64,000 nucleotides of DNA, from the NCBI GenBank assembly GCA_025359965.1, contig JANYDC010000007.1, forward strand, positions 1-64,000. Reading direction: 5' to 3'. The notes under the pieces were generated by a model, which searched no databases, had not been told where the DNA came from, and saw only the letters and a program-made list of their open reading frames with translations. This stretch comes from Pedosphaera sp. GTDB taxonomy: Bacteria; Verrucomicrobiota; Verrucomicrobiia; Limisphaerales; SXQI01. Made by a program: the position numbers and the translations under genes. Shown here in pieces: positions 1 to 10,522 of this stretch (position 1 is the first letter of the stretch; each line of letters starts with the position of its first letter).

Positions 1-206
1 CGTCATCCGCCCGAGCAGGTGTGCGGCGGTGAACGTCACGGCATTAAGCCGCGAGAGCTAGTTCTTCGTTAGCTTTTGATTTTTGGTTCGATGATTTACG
101 AGGCCAACGTACCATCCTCGGCATGCCACCCCTGGCGCGTGATTCAAGTCGAAACCAGTACGCCCCCATCAGTGACGCCCTTAGTATCGCTCAGTTTCCC
201 AGCTAA
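1..206. other. Intergenic, no feature seen
   Basis: The first 206 bases precede the stop of the first minus-strand gene. I see no open frame of useful length, no convincing terminator and no RNA gene here. Confidence 0.5.
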
Positions 207-2129
207 TCAAGGTTCCTTTATCACCAAGAGTTGATTGGCTCCGATGGAGTCGGTGAGGGTCTGGGTCGCGCCGGAGGGCCATTTGATTTCGATTTTATCG
301 ATCTTGGTTGCGGCACCCAGGCCGAAGTAGAGGGGAAGAGAGCTCTGGGCGAGGTAGCCGGATTTGCCATCGTGGACGCGGGTCATGACTGTGTTGCCAG
401 CGGTGAGTTTGACGATAGCACCAATGCCGTCACGATTGGATTTGGAGCCGACGAGTTTGATTTTAGAAAAGTGGACGGCGGTGCGGTCGGACAGAGTGTT
501 GCGCAGGACCATGGGGTGATCGCAGAGTTCGAGGGTGACCAAGTCAAGGTCGCCATCGTCATCAAAATCGAAGAAGACGGAGGAGCGGGAGCTAAGGGTG
601 CCGCTGATGGGTACTTTGCCGGTTTTGCCCTTGGCGAGTTCGTTGGTGCGGTCAGCTCCGGACGCATCGAGCACAAAGTATTCTTTGGTGATGCGATTGC
701 CGGTGCGGGGTTCGATGCCGAGGATGAATTCAGAATCGTAGAAGCGGCGGCCACCATCGTTCAACAGGAGGGAATTGTGAGAGTAGGGGAAGGGGTAGCC
801 CATGCCGGCGGTGACGAAGACGTCCTCATATCCATCGGCGTTGACGTCTCCGACGCTCATCCCCCAAGGCCAATAGGTTTCGGTTCCTGTTTGATCTGAA
901 ACCTCGGCGAATGAGCCATCGGGGAGCTTTTGGTAAAGGGCGTTTCCAAACAGGTTATTCGAGGAGCCTTGAAGGTAGGCTTCGGTCCAATCCGTGGTAC
1001 ACCATGGCTCGGATTTGGCCTTGTCCACGGCAGGATTAAAAATACCGCGCAATCGTGATTGGCTGCCGGTCATGTCGGAATGCATGTCAGTGACATACAG
1101 ATCAATCAGCCCGTCATTGTTGAAATCGAAGAATTTGATGCCCATCGCGCCCCACGGAGTTTTAGGGAAGTATTTTGCTGTGGCCTGCTCAAACTTCTTC
1201 CCGCCGCGGTTCAGGTAAAAAACATCGTCACCCTGCATGTTGAGCAGGTAAAGGTCCGGGTAACCGTCGCCATCCACGTCATTGAAGGCCGCGTCACCCG
1301 TCCAACTGCGGCCGTCCAGGCCGAGTTCCTTGGTGACTTCGTGGAATTTCATGCCGCCGTCATTGTGGAACATTTGGCTGTTCTCAAAACGCTCTGGAAA
1401 GAGATGGCCTGAGAAGGCGTTTTTCATTCCGACAAAATAATTCTCACGAGCCTCGGTGTCGGTCGTGTACTTGCCGACGTTGCAGATGAAGATATCGAGC
1501 AGGCCATCGCGATCGTAATCGAAAAGGACAATTCCGCTGGAATGGCCTTTGGAGGCAAACCCGGAGGCAGCCGAGACGTCCTTGAATGAACCTTGGCCGT
1601 TGTTGGCAAACAGGACATTTCCGCCGCGCACGGTGGTCACCACGAGATCAGGATCGCCGTCATTGTCCAGATCGCCGAATGCCGCTCCGACGCCTACGCG
1701 ATTCGATAAAGCCACCCCGGCCCTATCGGTCATGTTCTCGAACTTGCCGCCCCCAAGTCCGCGCCAGAGGGAGTTCCCGCCCACCTGATTAACAAAAAGC
1801 AGGTCGATCTTCCCATCGCCGTCCACGTCCGCTGCTGCCAATCCTGTGCCGTGGTCATAGTGGATGGGTTTATAGGCCTTCCCGGCATCATCGACGATCT
1901 GGTTGGTAAACAGGATGCCGCTTTCGGCGTAGCGATCCTGAAAACGGAAATCATGAAACGCGGACAGCGTCTTCGTTGAGGCTTGTTGGCGGGCCTGCAG
2001 TTTGAGCAATGCGCCGACCATGGCCTCCTCTGTCATGGCTGGAGCCTGCGCGAAAGATGGTGAAACAGGGATGAGGCAGGCGGCTAAGGCTGCGGCGAGG
2101 ATGACCAGCGGGCGGCGTATACTTTGCAT
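207..2129 (-). CDS. Secreted CRTAC1-family FG-GAP/VCBS repeat protein with C-terminal ASPIC/UnbV domain
   Basis: I choose the ATG at 2129 (640 aa) because it starts a clear Sec signal peptide (MQSIRRPLVILAAALAACL, Ala-rich cleavage region ending SFAQA). The frame stays open upstream to a TTG at 2207. At least seven FG-GAP/VCBS blades are visible as Asp-rich calcium loops, for example DVDGDGKIDLL, DLDNDGDPDLV, DYDRDGLLDIF, DVDGDGYPDLY and DFDDDGDLDLV, predicting a seven-bladed beta-propeller. The last ~90 residues look like the ASPIC/UnbV domain, ending in a 'YFGLGAATKIDKIEIKWPSG' stretch. The family is exported and common in Planctomycetes and Verrucomicrobia; its ligand is unknown. It lies 74 bp downstream of the isomerase-like gene on the same strand and is probably cotranscribed. 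Confidence 0.88.
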   Translation of the reverse strand: MQSIRRPLVILAAALAACLIPVSPSFAQAPAMTEEAMVGALLKLQARQQASTKTLSAFHDFRFQDRYAESGILFTNQIVDDAGKAYKPIHYDHGTGLAAADVDGDGKIDLLFVNQVGGNSLWRGLGGGKFENMTDRAGVALSNRVGVGAAFGDLDNDGDPDLVVTTVRGGNVLFANNGQGSFKDVSAASGFASKGHSSGIVLFDYDRDGLLDIFICNVGKYTTDTEARENYFVGMKNAFSGHLFPERFENSQMFHNDGGMKFHEVTKELGLDGRSWTGDAAFNDVDGDGYPDLYLLNMQGDDVFYLNRGGKKFEQATAKYFPKTPWGAMGIKFFDFNNDGLIDLYVTDMHSDMTGSQSRLRGIFNPAVDKAKSEPWCTTDWTEAYLQGSSNNLFGNALYQKLPDGSFAEVSDQTGTETYWPWGMSVGDVNADGYEDVFVTAGMGYPFPYSHNSLLLNDGGRRFYDSEFILGIEPRTGNRITKEYFVLDASGADRTNELAKGKTGKVPISGTLSSRSSVFFDFDDDGDLDLVTLELCDHPMVLRNTLSDRTAVHFSKIKLVGSKSNRDGIGAIVKLTAGNTVMTRVHDGKSGYLAQSSLPLYFGLGAATKIDKIEIKWPSGATQTLTDSIGANQLLVIKEP

Positions 2130-2203
2130 TAGGGCGGCAAGTTGGGTTGTCTGAACCAAGTAATACTGAGATCGCCCCTGTCTTGTTTCAATGCCAAAAC
2201 GCC

Positions 2204-3085
2204 TCAATTTGCGTTTAGAATTTTTTCAAGGTATTCACGGTTGGCGCGGGCGTTTGCGGTGGTTTCACCCGGGGTGGAGTCCACTTTGACACCTTCAACC
2301 ATGATGGGACCGTTGAACCCAACGGATCGCAGCTTGGCGAAGACAGCCTTGAAATCGACTTTGCCGGTGCCGAACTGGGACATGACCTCGCCCTTTGGCA
2401 TGAGGCAATCCTTGGCACAAAAGCCAGTAACGTGCTTTGCAATAGGTTCCAATTCGGCCAAGGGATCTTTGCCGGTGTAATAGATGATGTTGCCTGCGTC
2501 GTACCAGATTTTGAAGTTGGTATGGGCGACTTTATCGATGCAACGCAGGATTTCTTCCGAAGCACCACTTCCGCCGCCGTGGGGTTTGAGAACGAGATGA
2601 ATGCCGTGTTTCTCGGATTGCACTGCGGCATCGGCCATAAGGCGGTAAAAATTGTCGTAGTGGGCGGGTTTGTCCACGCCGAAAGTCAGCAGGTATTTCA
2701 GCTCCAACCGCGCCGCGTTTTCGATTTGTTTGCGCAAGTCGGCGATATTTTCTTCCAGGGCGGCATCAGGTTTGAAGCGAATGGCGCTCATGTTCACGGC
2801 CAGACCGCGCTGGGCGATTCGTTTCTTCAAACTGTCCAAATACTCAGCCGTGGCGGATGAGGAGGTAAACGCCTCGCCTTTGTGAGTCGAGAGCAATCCG
2901 GTGAGCGAATATCCGGCGGCTTCGAGGCCGTCGAGCGCTTCGTCGTAGCTCCACGAAGTCCATGGGCGGTTAAAGCAGCCGACAGGCCAGCCTGTTTTTT
3001 CCTCGGCCAGCGCACTCCAAAAGGTTCGAGCTGCCAATGCTGTCGCAGCGACAGCAACCGTTTGGACAAAAGAGCGGCGATTCAT
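2204..3085 (-). CDS. Tat-exported sugar phosphate isomerase/epimerase-like TIM-barrel protein
   Basis: The start is the ATG at 3085 (293 aa), giving MNRRSFVQTVAVAATALAA, a twin-arginine signal (RRSFVQ) followed by an Ala-rich hydrophobic stretch; an in-frame TTG at 3094 would add three residues. The mature part resembles the xylose isomerase-like/AP endonuclease 2 TIM barrel family. Likely metal and substrate positions include the LVLKPHGGG block, IWYDAGN, the GFCAKDC stretch and a C-terminal 'GPIMVEGVK' Glu. Such exported relatives are common in Verrucomicrobia and Planctomycetes and are usually annotated as sugar phosphate isomerase/epimerase; the substrate cannot be read from sequence. It is the upstream member of a two-gene unit with the FG-GAP protein. 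Confidence 0.85.
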   Translation of the reverse strand: MNRRSFVQTVAVAATALAARTFWSALAEEKTGWPVGCFNRPWTSWSYDEALDGLEAAGYSLTGLLSTHKGEAFTSSSATAEYLDSLKKRIAQRGLAVNMSAIRFKPDAALEENIADLRKQIENAARLELKYLLTFGVDKPAHYDNFYRLMADAAVQSEKHGIHLVLKPHGGGSGASEEILRCIDKVAHTNFKIWYDAGNIIYYTGKDPLAELEPIAKHVTGFCAKDCLMPKGEVMSQFGTGKVDFKAVFAKLRSVGFNGPIMVEGVKVDSTPGETTANARANREYLEKILNAN

Positions 3086-3200
3086 GCAAGCCAAGATGCT
3101 TGGTTTAGCTTAAATCTGCCAATGAAAAACGGAGGACGAAACAATTGTAGATATTGCTGTTTTCTCTCCCTTCACGACAAGATTTTTCTTCGTAGGGGCC

Positions 3201-3665
3201 TCACACTGCCGGAAATTTGCTTTGAATGTTTCCCATGATCACGGTGGTCAGAACCCCAAGGTTCTCCTGAAGGTTTTTGAGAATGGGCGCGGGCACGGCG
3301 CTCAATTCCTCCTCCAATTTTTGGCGCAACAGCTGGCCTGATCGTTTTAGTTCTTCCCGCCCTTCGGGAGTGATCGACACCAAGCTCACCCGTGCATCGG
3401 CGTCATGGCATTCCCTTCGAACCCAACCACGGCTTTCCATTTGCCGGATTAGCACCGACATGGTGGGGGCGGTCACCTGCTCAATATCAGCCAGGGTTCG
3501 CTGGCTGACCGCGCCCAGAAGCTGGAGATCCTTCAAGACCATCAGTGCAGTCCACCGTAAATTTAACCTTTGGGCCTCATTGCGGAGCAGACGGTGCACG
3601 TAGCCACTGATAAACATCAGATGCTGTGCTGCGTCCTGCTGTTTTGAATTTGTTTGATTGACCAT
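3201..3665 (-). CDS. MarR-family transcriptional regulator
   Basis: This 155-aa winged-helix regulator has the MarR layout: an N-terminal dimerisation helix, a recognition part (QRTLADIEQVTAPTMSVLIRQMESRGWVRR) and a wing with the typical 'DADARVSLVSITPEGREEL' beta hairpin. I prefer the ATG at 3665 (MVNQTNS). An ATG at 3695 is also in frame but would force translation through the operator. It is transcribed away from the DUF998 gene, with only 28 bp between the two starts, all occupied by a perfect palindrome. It therefore most likely represses itself and the neighbour. The inducing ligand is unknown. Confidence 0.9.
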   Translation of the reverse strand: MVNQTNSKQQDAAQHLMFISGYVHRLLRNEAQRLNLRWTALMVLKDLQLLGAVSQRTLADIEQVTAPTMSVLIRQMESRGWVRRECHDADARVSLVSITPEGREELKRSGQLLRQKLEEELSAVPAPILKNLQENLGVLTTVIMGNIQSKFPAV

Positions 3666-3674
3666 TGAATAATG

Positions 3675-3693
3675 GTTAGTTAGCCTAACTAAC
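3675..3693. promoter_or_regulatory. Palindromic MarR operator between divergent genes
   Basis: GTTAGTTAG-C-CTAACTAAC is a perfect 9-bp inverted repeat with one central base. It abuts the ATG of the DUF998 gene at 3694 and lies 10 bp upstream of the preferred marR ATG. The TTAGTTAG/CTAACTAA halves resemble known MarR-family operators. Binding here would block both genes. Confidence 0.75.
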
Positions 3694-4311
3694 ATGAAAA
3701 ATCAAGCTGGAATCTTCTTGCGTGCCGGCCTTTGGGGTGGCCCCCTGTTTATCGCCAGTCTGCTTGTGTTCGGGGCACTCACTCCGGGATATTCCCATCT
3801 CCACAAAGCCGTCAGCAGGCTCGGAGCTTGGGACAATCCATGGGGACTTTGGTTCGACCTGTTCGGATTGTTTATCCCGGGGCTGTTCGCGGTCGGGGTG
3901 GCGATCGAACTCCGCCGCCGTTTGCGGGTGTTAAACGCGAGTACGCACTGGGCAACCGGCCTCCTCATCTACAGCGTCATGATGGCGTTGACCGCCGTGC
4001 CGGCAGATTTCTCCCGCATGTTCAACAGCCCATGGACGTGGGCGCACGCAATTTTTGTGCTCGGAAACGGACTCGTTCTGTTGGTTGTGGTCCCCGGTTG
4101 CGCGAAAGCATTAAGGACGCTCGGGGCATCCAGCGTTTCAGCGAAAATATTTTTTACCATTGGCTACCTGACGGCCGTCGAATTTCTTCTTTACGGCATC
4201 CTTCCCCATACACCCGGCTTCGTCCAACGCGTGATGATTTTTACCGCCCATTTCACCACGGCATGGATGAGCTGGACGCTCCTCCGTTTGCCCCCACCGC
4301 GACCGGTGTGA
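3694..4311 (+). CDS. DUF998 family integral membrane protein
   Basis: The 205-aa product is a polytopic inner-membrane protein with about six hydrophobic segments (near residues 13-30, 49-68, 85-105, 120-140, 150-170 and 175-195). It has DUF998-type features: 'TPGYSHLHKAVSRLGAWDNP' after TM1 and 'PGLFAVGVA' in TM2. No enzymatic function is known for the family. The ATG at 3694 directly follows the operator, so there is no room for a ribosome binding site in an intact leader, and the mRNA may be leaderless or nearly so. The gene is probably the repressed target of the divergent MarR regulator, possibly in response to a toxic compound (inference). Confidence 0.75.
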   Translation: MKNQAGIFLRAGLWGGPLFIASLLVFGALTPGYSHLHKAVSRLGAWDNPWGLWFDLFGLFIPGLFAVGVAIELRRRLRVLNASTHWATGLLIYSVMMALTAVPADFSRMFNSPWTWAHAIFVLGNGLVLLVVVPGCAKALRTLGASSVSAKIFFTIGYLTAVEFLLYGILPHTPGFVQRVMIFTAHFTTAWMSWTLLRLPPPRPV

Positions 4312-4377
4312 GCCGGATACCACGACGACGAACTCCCGTAATCTCCAAAACCTGCAAGGTGTAGCCTCGTGTTCAGC

Positions 4378-4410
4378 AAAAAGGGCTGTTCCGCTTTTGC
4401 GGAACAGCCC
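4378..4410 (-). terminator. Rho-independent terminator of groEL
   Basis: A perfect 12-bp stem (arms 4383-4394 and 4399-4410, GGGCTGTTCCGC on the plus strand) closes a TTTT loop. On the minus strand it is followed by five T residues (4382-4378). It lies 31 bp past the groEL stop codon. Confidence 0.92.
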
Positions 4411-4441
4411 CATGTGCATTTGTATGTTGAGGTGCGAGGAC

Positions 4442-6088
<1,647 letters not shown>

Positions 6089-6120
6089 TTAGCGTTGACT
6101 GTGGATGAGGATAAATGGAG

Positions 6121-6414
6121 TTATTCGATCACGGCGAGGACGTCTTCAGCGTTAAGGATTTTGTATTCCTTACCGTCGAGCTTGATTTCAGTGCCGCCGT
6201 ATTTTGAAACGAGAACGCGGTCACCCTTCTTCACTTCGAAAGGAACTTTCTTACCGTTGTCGTCCAATTTGCCGGTACCCAAGGCTACGACGATGCTTTC
6301 CATCGGCTTTTCCTTGGCGGAGTCGGGAATGATAATCCCGCCCTTTTTAGTTTCTTTCTCTTCTGCGGCTTCGACCAAAATACGGTCGCCCAGAGGTTTC
6401 ACGTTCAGTGCCAT
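6121..6414 (-). CDS. groES: Co-chaperonin GroES (Hsp10)
   Basis: At 97 aa this is normal GroES length. It carries the N-terminal [18 protein letters not shown] strand, the mobile loop ([15 protein letters not shown]) that docks on GroEL, and the C-terminal '[17 protein letters not shown]' hairpin. It caps the GroEL ring during folding. It lies 98 bp after dnaK and 41 bp before groEL on the same strand. No CIRCE element (TTAGCACTC-N9-GAGTGCTAA) is seen in front of it, so HrcA control is not supported. Confidence 0.99.
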   Translation of the reverse strand: MALNVKPLGDRILVEAAEEKETKKGGIIIPDSAKEKPMESIVVALGTGKLDDNGKKVPFEVKKGDRVLVSKYGGTEIKLDGKEYKILNAEDVLAVIE

Positions 6415-6512
6415 AGTGTATTGTCTTACGGGTTTATGTGGTTTGATGATGTTGAATCAAATCCCGCCGCTCATCGCAGGGGAAAATTGTGATTATCAGG
6501 TGTTGACCTGGA

Positions 6513-8447
6513 TTACTTCTTCTTTTCATCGACCACTTCGGCGTCGATGATGGGACCTTCATCCTTACCGGGGCCTTGGGCTCCGGTGTTAGTGGTCGAC
6601 GTGTCCGCGGTGGTTCCACCTGATGAGGATTTGTCGCCAGCGTTTTTATAGAGCTCGGCGGAGACTTTCTGCCAGGTTTCGTTCAGCTTGTCGGCAGCAG
6701 CTTTGATCGCGGCGGTGTCGGTGCCTTTTAGGGCTTCCTTAACGCTGTTCGCTGCCTGTTCAATGTCGCTCTTGGCGTTGCCCTGCAGTTTGTCGCCCGA
6801 TTCCTTGATCAGTTTCTCGGAACGATAGACTGCATTGTCCGCCTCATTGCGAACCTCGATCTCCTCGCGTTGTTTGCGATCATCATCGGCATGCAATTCA
6901 GCGTCCTTCCGCATCTTCTCAACCTCGTCCTTCGAAAGGCCGCTGCTGGCGGTGATGGTGATCTTCTGTTCTTTGCCTGTGCCAAGGTCTTTGGCACTGA
7001 CATTAAGAATGCCGTTTGCGTCGATGTCGAAGGTGACCTCAACCTGCGGCACACCGCGGGGGGCGGGAGGAAGATCGGTCAATTGGAATTTACCAATCGT
7101 CTTGTTATCCTTGGCAAACTGGCGTTCGCCTTGGAGGACGTGGATTTCCACGCCTGGCTGATTGTCTGACGCCGTGGAGAAGATTTCGGATTTGCGGGTC
7201 GGGATGGTGGTATTGCGCTCGATCAAACGAGTGGCTACTCCACCCAAGGTCTCGATGCCGAGTGACAGAGGGGTCACATCAAGCAAAAGAACGTCTTTCA
7301 CCTCACCCTTGAGCACGCCACCTTGAATGGCCGCGCCGATGGCGACGACTTCATCCGGGTTGACGCCTTGGTGGGGCTGTTTGTTGACCATTCCTTTCGC
7401 GGTCTCAACCACGCGGGGCATACGGGTCATGCCGCCGACCAGAACGAGCTCATCAATTTTGTCAGCCGCAATTTCAGCGTCCTTCAAGCAGTTCTTGGTG
7501 GGGGCGATGGTGCGTTCAAAAAGGCTGTCGCAGAGCTGCTCCATTTTGGCGCGGCTCAGTTTCACGGCAATGTGTTTCGGCCCGCTGGCGTCGGCCGTGA
7601 TGAAAGGAATATTGATGTCGTACTGCTGCGCGCTTGAAAGGGCGATTTTGGCTTTTTCCGATTCTTCCTTAATGCGCTGGAGGGCGTCAGGCTGCTTTCG
7701 CAGATCCATTCCCTGCTCCTTGCGGAATTCCTCGAGAATCCAGTCGATGATGGCATTGTCCCAATCATCGCCGCCGAGATGGGTGTCACCATTGGTGGCT
7801 TTGACTTCGAAGACTCCGTCGCCGATTTCCAGAACCGAGATATCGAAAGTGCCGCCGCCGAGATCGTACACGGCGATTTTCTCGTCCTTTTTCTTGTCGA
7901 GGCCGTAGGCGAGTGAAGCTGCCGTAGGTTCGTTGATGATGCGAAGCACTTCCAACCCGGCGATGCGTCCTGCATCCTTGGTGGCTTGACGCTGGGAATC
8001 GTTAAAATAAGCGGGGACAGTAATAACAGCCTGAGTAATCTTTTCGCCCAAACGAGTCTCAGCATCCGCTTTGAGCTTGGAAAGAATCATGGCCGAGATC
8101 TCAGGAGGGCTGAATTGCTTGGGCTTGCCTTCGATTTCGACTTCGACAGCAACATCCCCATTGGAAGCCCGTACCACTTTGTAGGGGACGCGCTTGATTT
8201 CCTCTTGAACTTCATCGAACTTGCGGCCCATGAAGCGCTTGATGGAGTAAACGGTATTGCGAGAATTGGTGACGCCCTGCCGTTTGGCAGCATCGCCTAC
8301 CAATCGCTCGCCGTTCTTGCTGAACGCCACCACTGAAGGAGTCGTCCGCTTGCCTTCCGAGTTCTCCATGACCACAGGCTCCCCGCCTTCCATGATCGCC
8401 ATGCAAGAATTCGTCGTACCAAGATCAATTCCAATTACTTTCGCCAT
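6513..8447 (-). CDS. dnaK: Chaperone DnaK (Hsp70)
   Basis: The 644-aa Hsp70 has the [13 protein letters not shown] phosphate-1 loop at the N terminus, [20 protein letters not shown] near 145-165, the IYDLGGGT-type motif ([15 protein letters not shown]) near 195, LVGGMTRMP near 340, the linker [19 protein letters not shown] near 390, a substrate-binding domain, and a lid ending in a charged EVVDEKKK tail. It works with DnaJ and GrpE, neither encoded here. It is the first gene of a dnaK-groES-groEL block and has a sigma-54-like -24/-12 element upstream. Confidence 0.99.
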   Translation of the reverse strand: MAKVIGIDLGTTNSCMAIMEGGEPVVMENSEGKRTTPSVVAFSKNGERLVGDAAKRQGVTNSRNTVYSIKRFMGRKFDEVQEEIKRVPYKVVRASNGDVAVEVEIEGKPKQFSPPEISAMILSKLKADAETRLGEKITQAVITVPAYFNDSQRQATKDAGRIAGLEVLRIINEPTAASLAYGLDKKKDEKIAVYDLGGGTFDISVLEIGDGVFEVKATNGDTHLGGDDWDNAIIDWILEEFRKEQGMDLRKQPDALQRIKEESEKAKIALSSAQQYDINIPFITADASGPKHIAVKLSRAKMEQLCDSLFERTIAPTKNCLKDAEIAADKIDELVLVGGMTRMPRVVETAKGMVNKQPHQGVNPDEVVAIGAAIQGGVLKGEVKDVLLLDVTPLSLGIETLGGVATRLIERNTTIPTRKSEIFSTASDNQPGVEIHVLQGERQFAKDNKTIGKFQLTDLPPAPRGVPQVEVTFDIDANGILNVSAKDLGTGKEQKITITASSGLSKDEVEKMRKDAELHADDDRKQREEIEVRNEADNAVYRSEKLIKESGDKLQGNAKSDIEQAANSVKEALKGTDTAAIKAAADKLNETWQKVSAELYKNAGDKSSSGGTTADTSTTNTGAQGPGKDEGPIIDAEVVDEKKK

Positions 8448-8473
8448 ATCAGTTTAAAATTCGATTTCGTATC

Positions 8474-8489
8474 AGCAGAGAGAGTGCCA
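8474..8489 (-). promoter_or_regulatory. Candidate sigma-54 (-24/-12) promoter of dnaK
   Basis: Read on the minus strand this is TGGCAC-TCTCT-CTGCT, with GG (8488-8487) and GC (8476-8475) separated by exactly 10 bp, as RpoN promoters require. It predicts a transcript start near 8463 and a short ~16-nt leader before the dnaK ATG at 8447. No activator site was recognised upstream, so this is a sequence match only. Confidence 0.45.
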
Positions 8490-8642
8490 TGCTCTTAAAA
8501 ATTATCTTAACCAATTGATCCACAGTTTGTTGCGACTCATTTAAATACTTTAGACGACATATGAGAAAAGAGACAAGCGTGTCACAGTGGCGCAGTTTTT
8601 GGTCGAGTTTGTGCCATTCATCTTCATATGCGCCAGCATCAC

Positions 8643-8678
8643 ATCGTGGTTGACCCTTGTATCGTGGTTGACCCTTGT
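8643..8678. repeat. Perfect 18-bp tandem repeat, two copies
   Basis: ATCGTGGTTGACCCTTGT occurs twice head to tail (8643-8660 and 8661-8678) with no mismatch. Each copy holds a TTGACC hexamer. It lies in the noncoding space between dnaK and recA. Confidence 0.9.
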
Positions 8679-8960
8679 TTCAGGATCGAGCTGATGGCTG
8701 GAGAGGCGCTTCGATACTTAATCCTCTTCCACAAGTGACAATACTGATTCATTTAGTTCGAGTACGACGAACAAGCATGTGCCGTTCGGCAACGCATGGA
8801 ACCCACTGAGCAAGGCTGACGGAGCGGCACTTCATGAAATCTGAAAAACAGGCATTTTTCTGGAATTATTCTTGGCGAATAAAATTGCCGAATACGGGTT
8901 GCGTCCTTTGTTGACAGGCTTTTTATCGGTTTTCATCACTTGAAAAATATTTTGAGGGTC

Positions 8961-8975
8961 GGACACTCTGTGTCC
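8961..8975. promoter_or_regulatory. Palindrome upstream of recA, candidate SOS-type operator
   Basis: GGACAC-TCT-GTGTCC is a perfect 6-bp inverted repeat with a 3-bp centre. It lies 45 bp after a TTGACA hexamer (8911-8916), directly before the first in-frame ATG at 8977. Its position suits a repressor site controlling recA. That the repressor is LexA is inference. Confidence 0.4.
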
Positions 8976-9165
8976 TATGGGGTATGCGAGAGTGGTGGGC
9001 GATATGAATACAAACCTGATGACTGAAACCTCCACCGTGACCCCCCGGAGGGCTGCCGACTCTATCCAGATTCTTCCTCCCGGAAGAACGACAGAGGCGT
9101 TGACCCCATCGCCTTTTTCGGCTACCAATGTGGGAGCCAGAAAAAAGACAACCGCCACCACCATC

Positions 9166-10266
9166 ATGCCTCCCAAAGCCGAAAAACCCGAGAAATCCGC
9201 CGCCGCCAAATCAAATGGCGAAAACCTCCCCGCCGACGGGGTGAAATTGACTGCCACACGCCAGCGCGATCTGGATGCCGCCATTTCCTCCATCACCAAG
9301 GCTTACGGTGAAGGTTCCATCATGCGTCTGGGTCAAGGCCATGCGGTGAAAATCGAAGTCATTCCAACCGGCGCACTTTCATTGGACCTTGCGCTGGGTG
9401 TGGGCGGTATTCCCCGTGGGCGGGTGGTTGAGATTTACGGCCCTGAATCCTCGGGCAAAACCACACTGATGCTGCACATCATCGCCAACGCCCAAAAATC
9501 GGGTGGTCTGGCGGCGTTCATTGATGCGGAACACGCTCTGGACCCACACTATGCCCGCAAATTGGGTGTTAATCTGGATGATTTGCTGGTGTCACAACCC
9601 GATTCCGGCGAAGAAGCGCTGACTATTTGCGAAACATTGGCTCGCTCTAACGCACTTGACGTGATCGTGATCGATTCCGTGGCGGCCTTGGTGCCCAAAG
9701 CCGAATTGGAAGGCGAAATGGGCATGGCCACTATGGGTATGCAGGCTCGTTTGATGTCACAAGCTCTCCGCAAACTGACCGCCGTGCTCAATAAGGCCAA
9801 GACCACCTGCCTCTTCACCAACCAAATCCGTGAAAAAGTCGGTGTCATGTTCGGCAGCCCCGAAACTACACCCGGCGGCAAAGCCTTGAAGTTCTACGCC
9901 TCGGTTCGCATGGATATTCGTCGTAAGGAGACATTGAAAGATGCAGCCGGCAACGCCACCGGCAACCACGTCCGGGTCAAAGTCGTGAAAAACAAAGTCG
10001 CGCCTCCCTTCGCTGAAGCCGAGTTCGACATCATCTTCAACCATGGCATCAATAAGGAGGGAAGCATCCTTGATGTCGGCTTGGAATGCGGTGCGGTGGA
10101 AAAGAAGGGCGCATGGCTTCAGTACAATGGTGAATTGATCGGCCAAGGCCGCGATGCTGCCCGCCAAGCCTTGGTGGATAAACCAGAACTTGCCACCAAA
10201 ATCGTCGCTTCGATTTTGGAGAAAAAGGCCGGAGTAACAAATGTGGCCGCTGCCGCCGCTGCGTAA
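9166..10266 (+). CDS. recA: Recombinase RecA
   Basis: RecA forms ATP-dependent filaments on single-stranded DNA for homologous recombination and SOS signalling. The core is intact: the FGKGSIM equivalent [10 protein letters not shown], Walker A GPESSGKT near residue 92, Walker [16 protein letters not shown], the loop '[22 protein letters not shown]', and [32 protein letters not shown] chose the ATG at 9166 (366 aa, [11 protein letters not shown]) as it gives normal family length. The frame is open to ATGs at 9004 and 8977 (429 aa), and a 54-63 residue N-terminal extension cannot be excluded. A terminator follows the stop. Confidence 0.97.
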   Translation: MPPKAEKPEKSAAAKSNGENLPADGVKLTATRQRDLDAAISSITKAYGEGSIMRLGQGHAVKIEVIPTGALSLDLALGVGGIPRGRVVEIYGPESSGKTTLMLHIIANAQKSGGLAAFIDAEHALDPHYARKLGVNLDDLLVSQPDSGEEALTICETLARSNALDVIVIDSVAALVPKAELEGEMGMATMGMQARLMSQALRKLTAVLNKAKTTCLFTNQIREKVGVMFGSPETTPGGKALKFYASVRMDIRRKETLKDAAGNATGNHVRVKVVKNKVAPPFAEAEFDIIFNHGINKEGSILDVGLECGAVEKKGAWLQYNGELIGQGRDAARQALVDKPELATKIVASILEKKAGVTNVAAAAAA

Positions 10267-10277
10267 CTAATCGATTT

Positions 10278-10306
10278 AGGGCATTCAAGGGGGGAACGCC
10301 CTTTTT
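10278..10306 (+). terminator. Rho-independent terminator of recA
   Basis: AGGGC (10278-10282) pairs with GCCCT (10298-10302), extended by TTC/GAA across one mismatch, around a G-rich loop, and is followed by TTTTT. It starts 12 bp after the recA stop. Confidence 0.75.
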
Positions 10307-10522
10307 GACTGCCACTTATACCGGGCCGCAACGGATTCAACCGCCGTGATGCCGTTGCGCGCCCGCTTTCCTTCAGTTCGTGTTAGACGATGCAAGTGAG
10401 GCAACCTTAGCTCCTTCTCCGTAATTGGAATTGGCAGTCAGACATCCCCACGATTGCCCAGTTAATCGCCCGTTTGTGCATTGCTGGAAGCCTGTAAGCA
10501 CTGTAAGTTCACCCTCAATGAT

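Larger units (their letters stand above)
8448..9165. other. Long divergent intergenic region between dnaK and recA
   Basis: Apart from the sigma-54-like element, a tandem 18-bp repeat, a TTGACA -35-like hexamer (8911-8916) and a palindrome (8961-8975), I see no gene here. The last 189 bases (8977-9165) are an in-frame extension of recA that could be translated but does not resemble RecA. Confidence 0.5.

Noticed and set aside
231-899. 222-codon plus-strand frame opposite the FG-GAP gene
   Set aside because: The Gly/Asp-rich translation is a shadow of the Asp-rich repeats on the other strand.
4383-4410. GTTCCGC/GCGGAAC within the groEL terminator as a third activator site
   Set aside because: The half-sites match, but they are part of a longer 12-bp stem followed by a T-tract between gene ends, so a terminator explains them fully.
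8448-8560. CIRCE/HrcA control of the chaperone genes
   Set aside because: No TTAGCACTC-N9-GAGTGCTAA was found before dnaK or groES. The GGCACTC seen upstream of dnaK is part of the sigma-54-like element.
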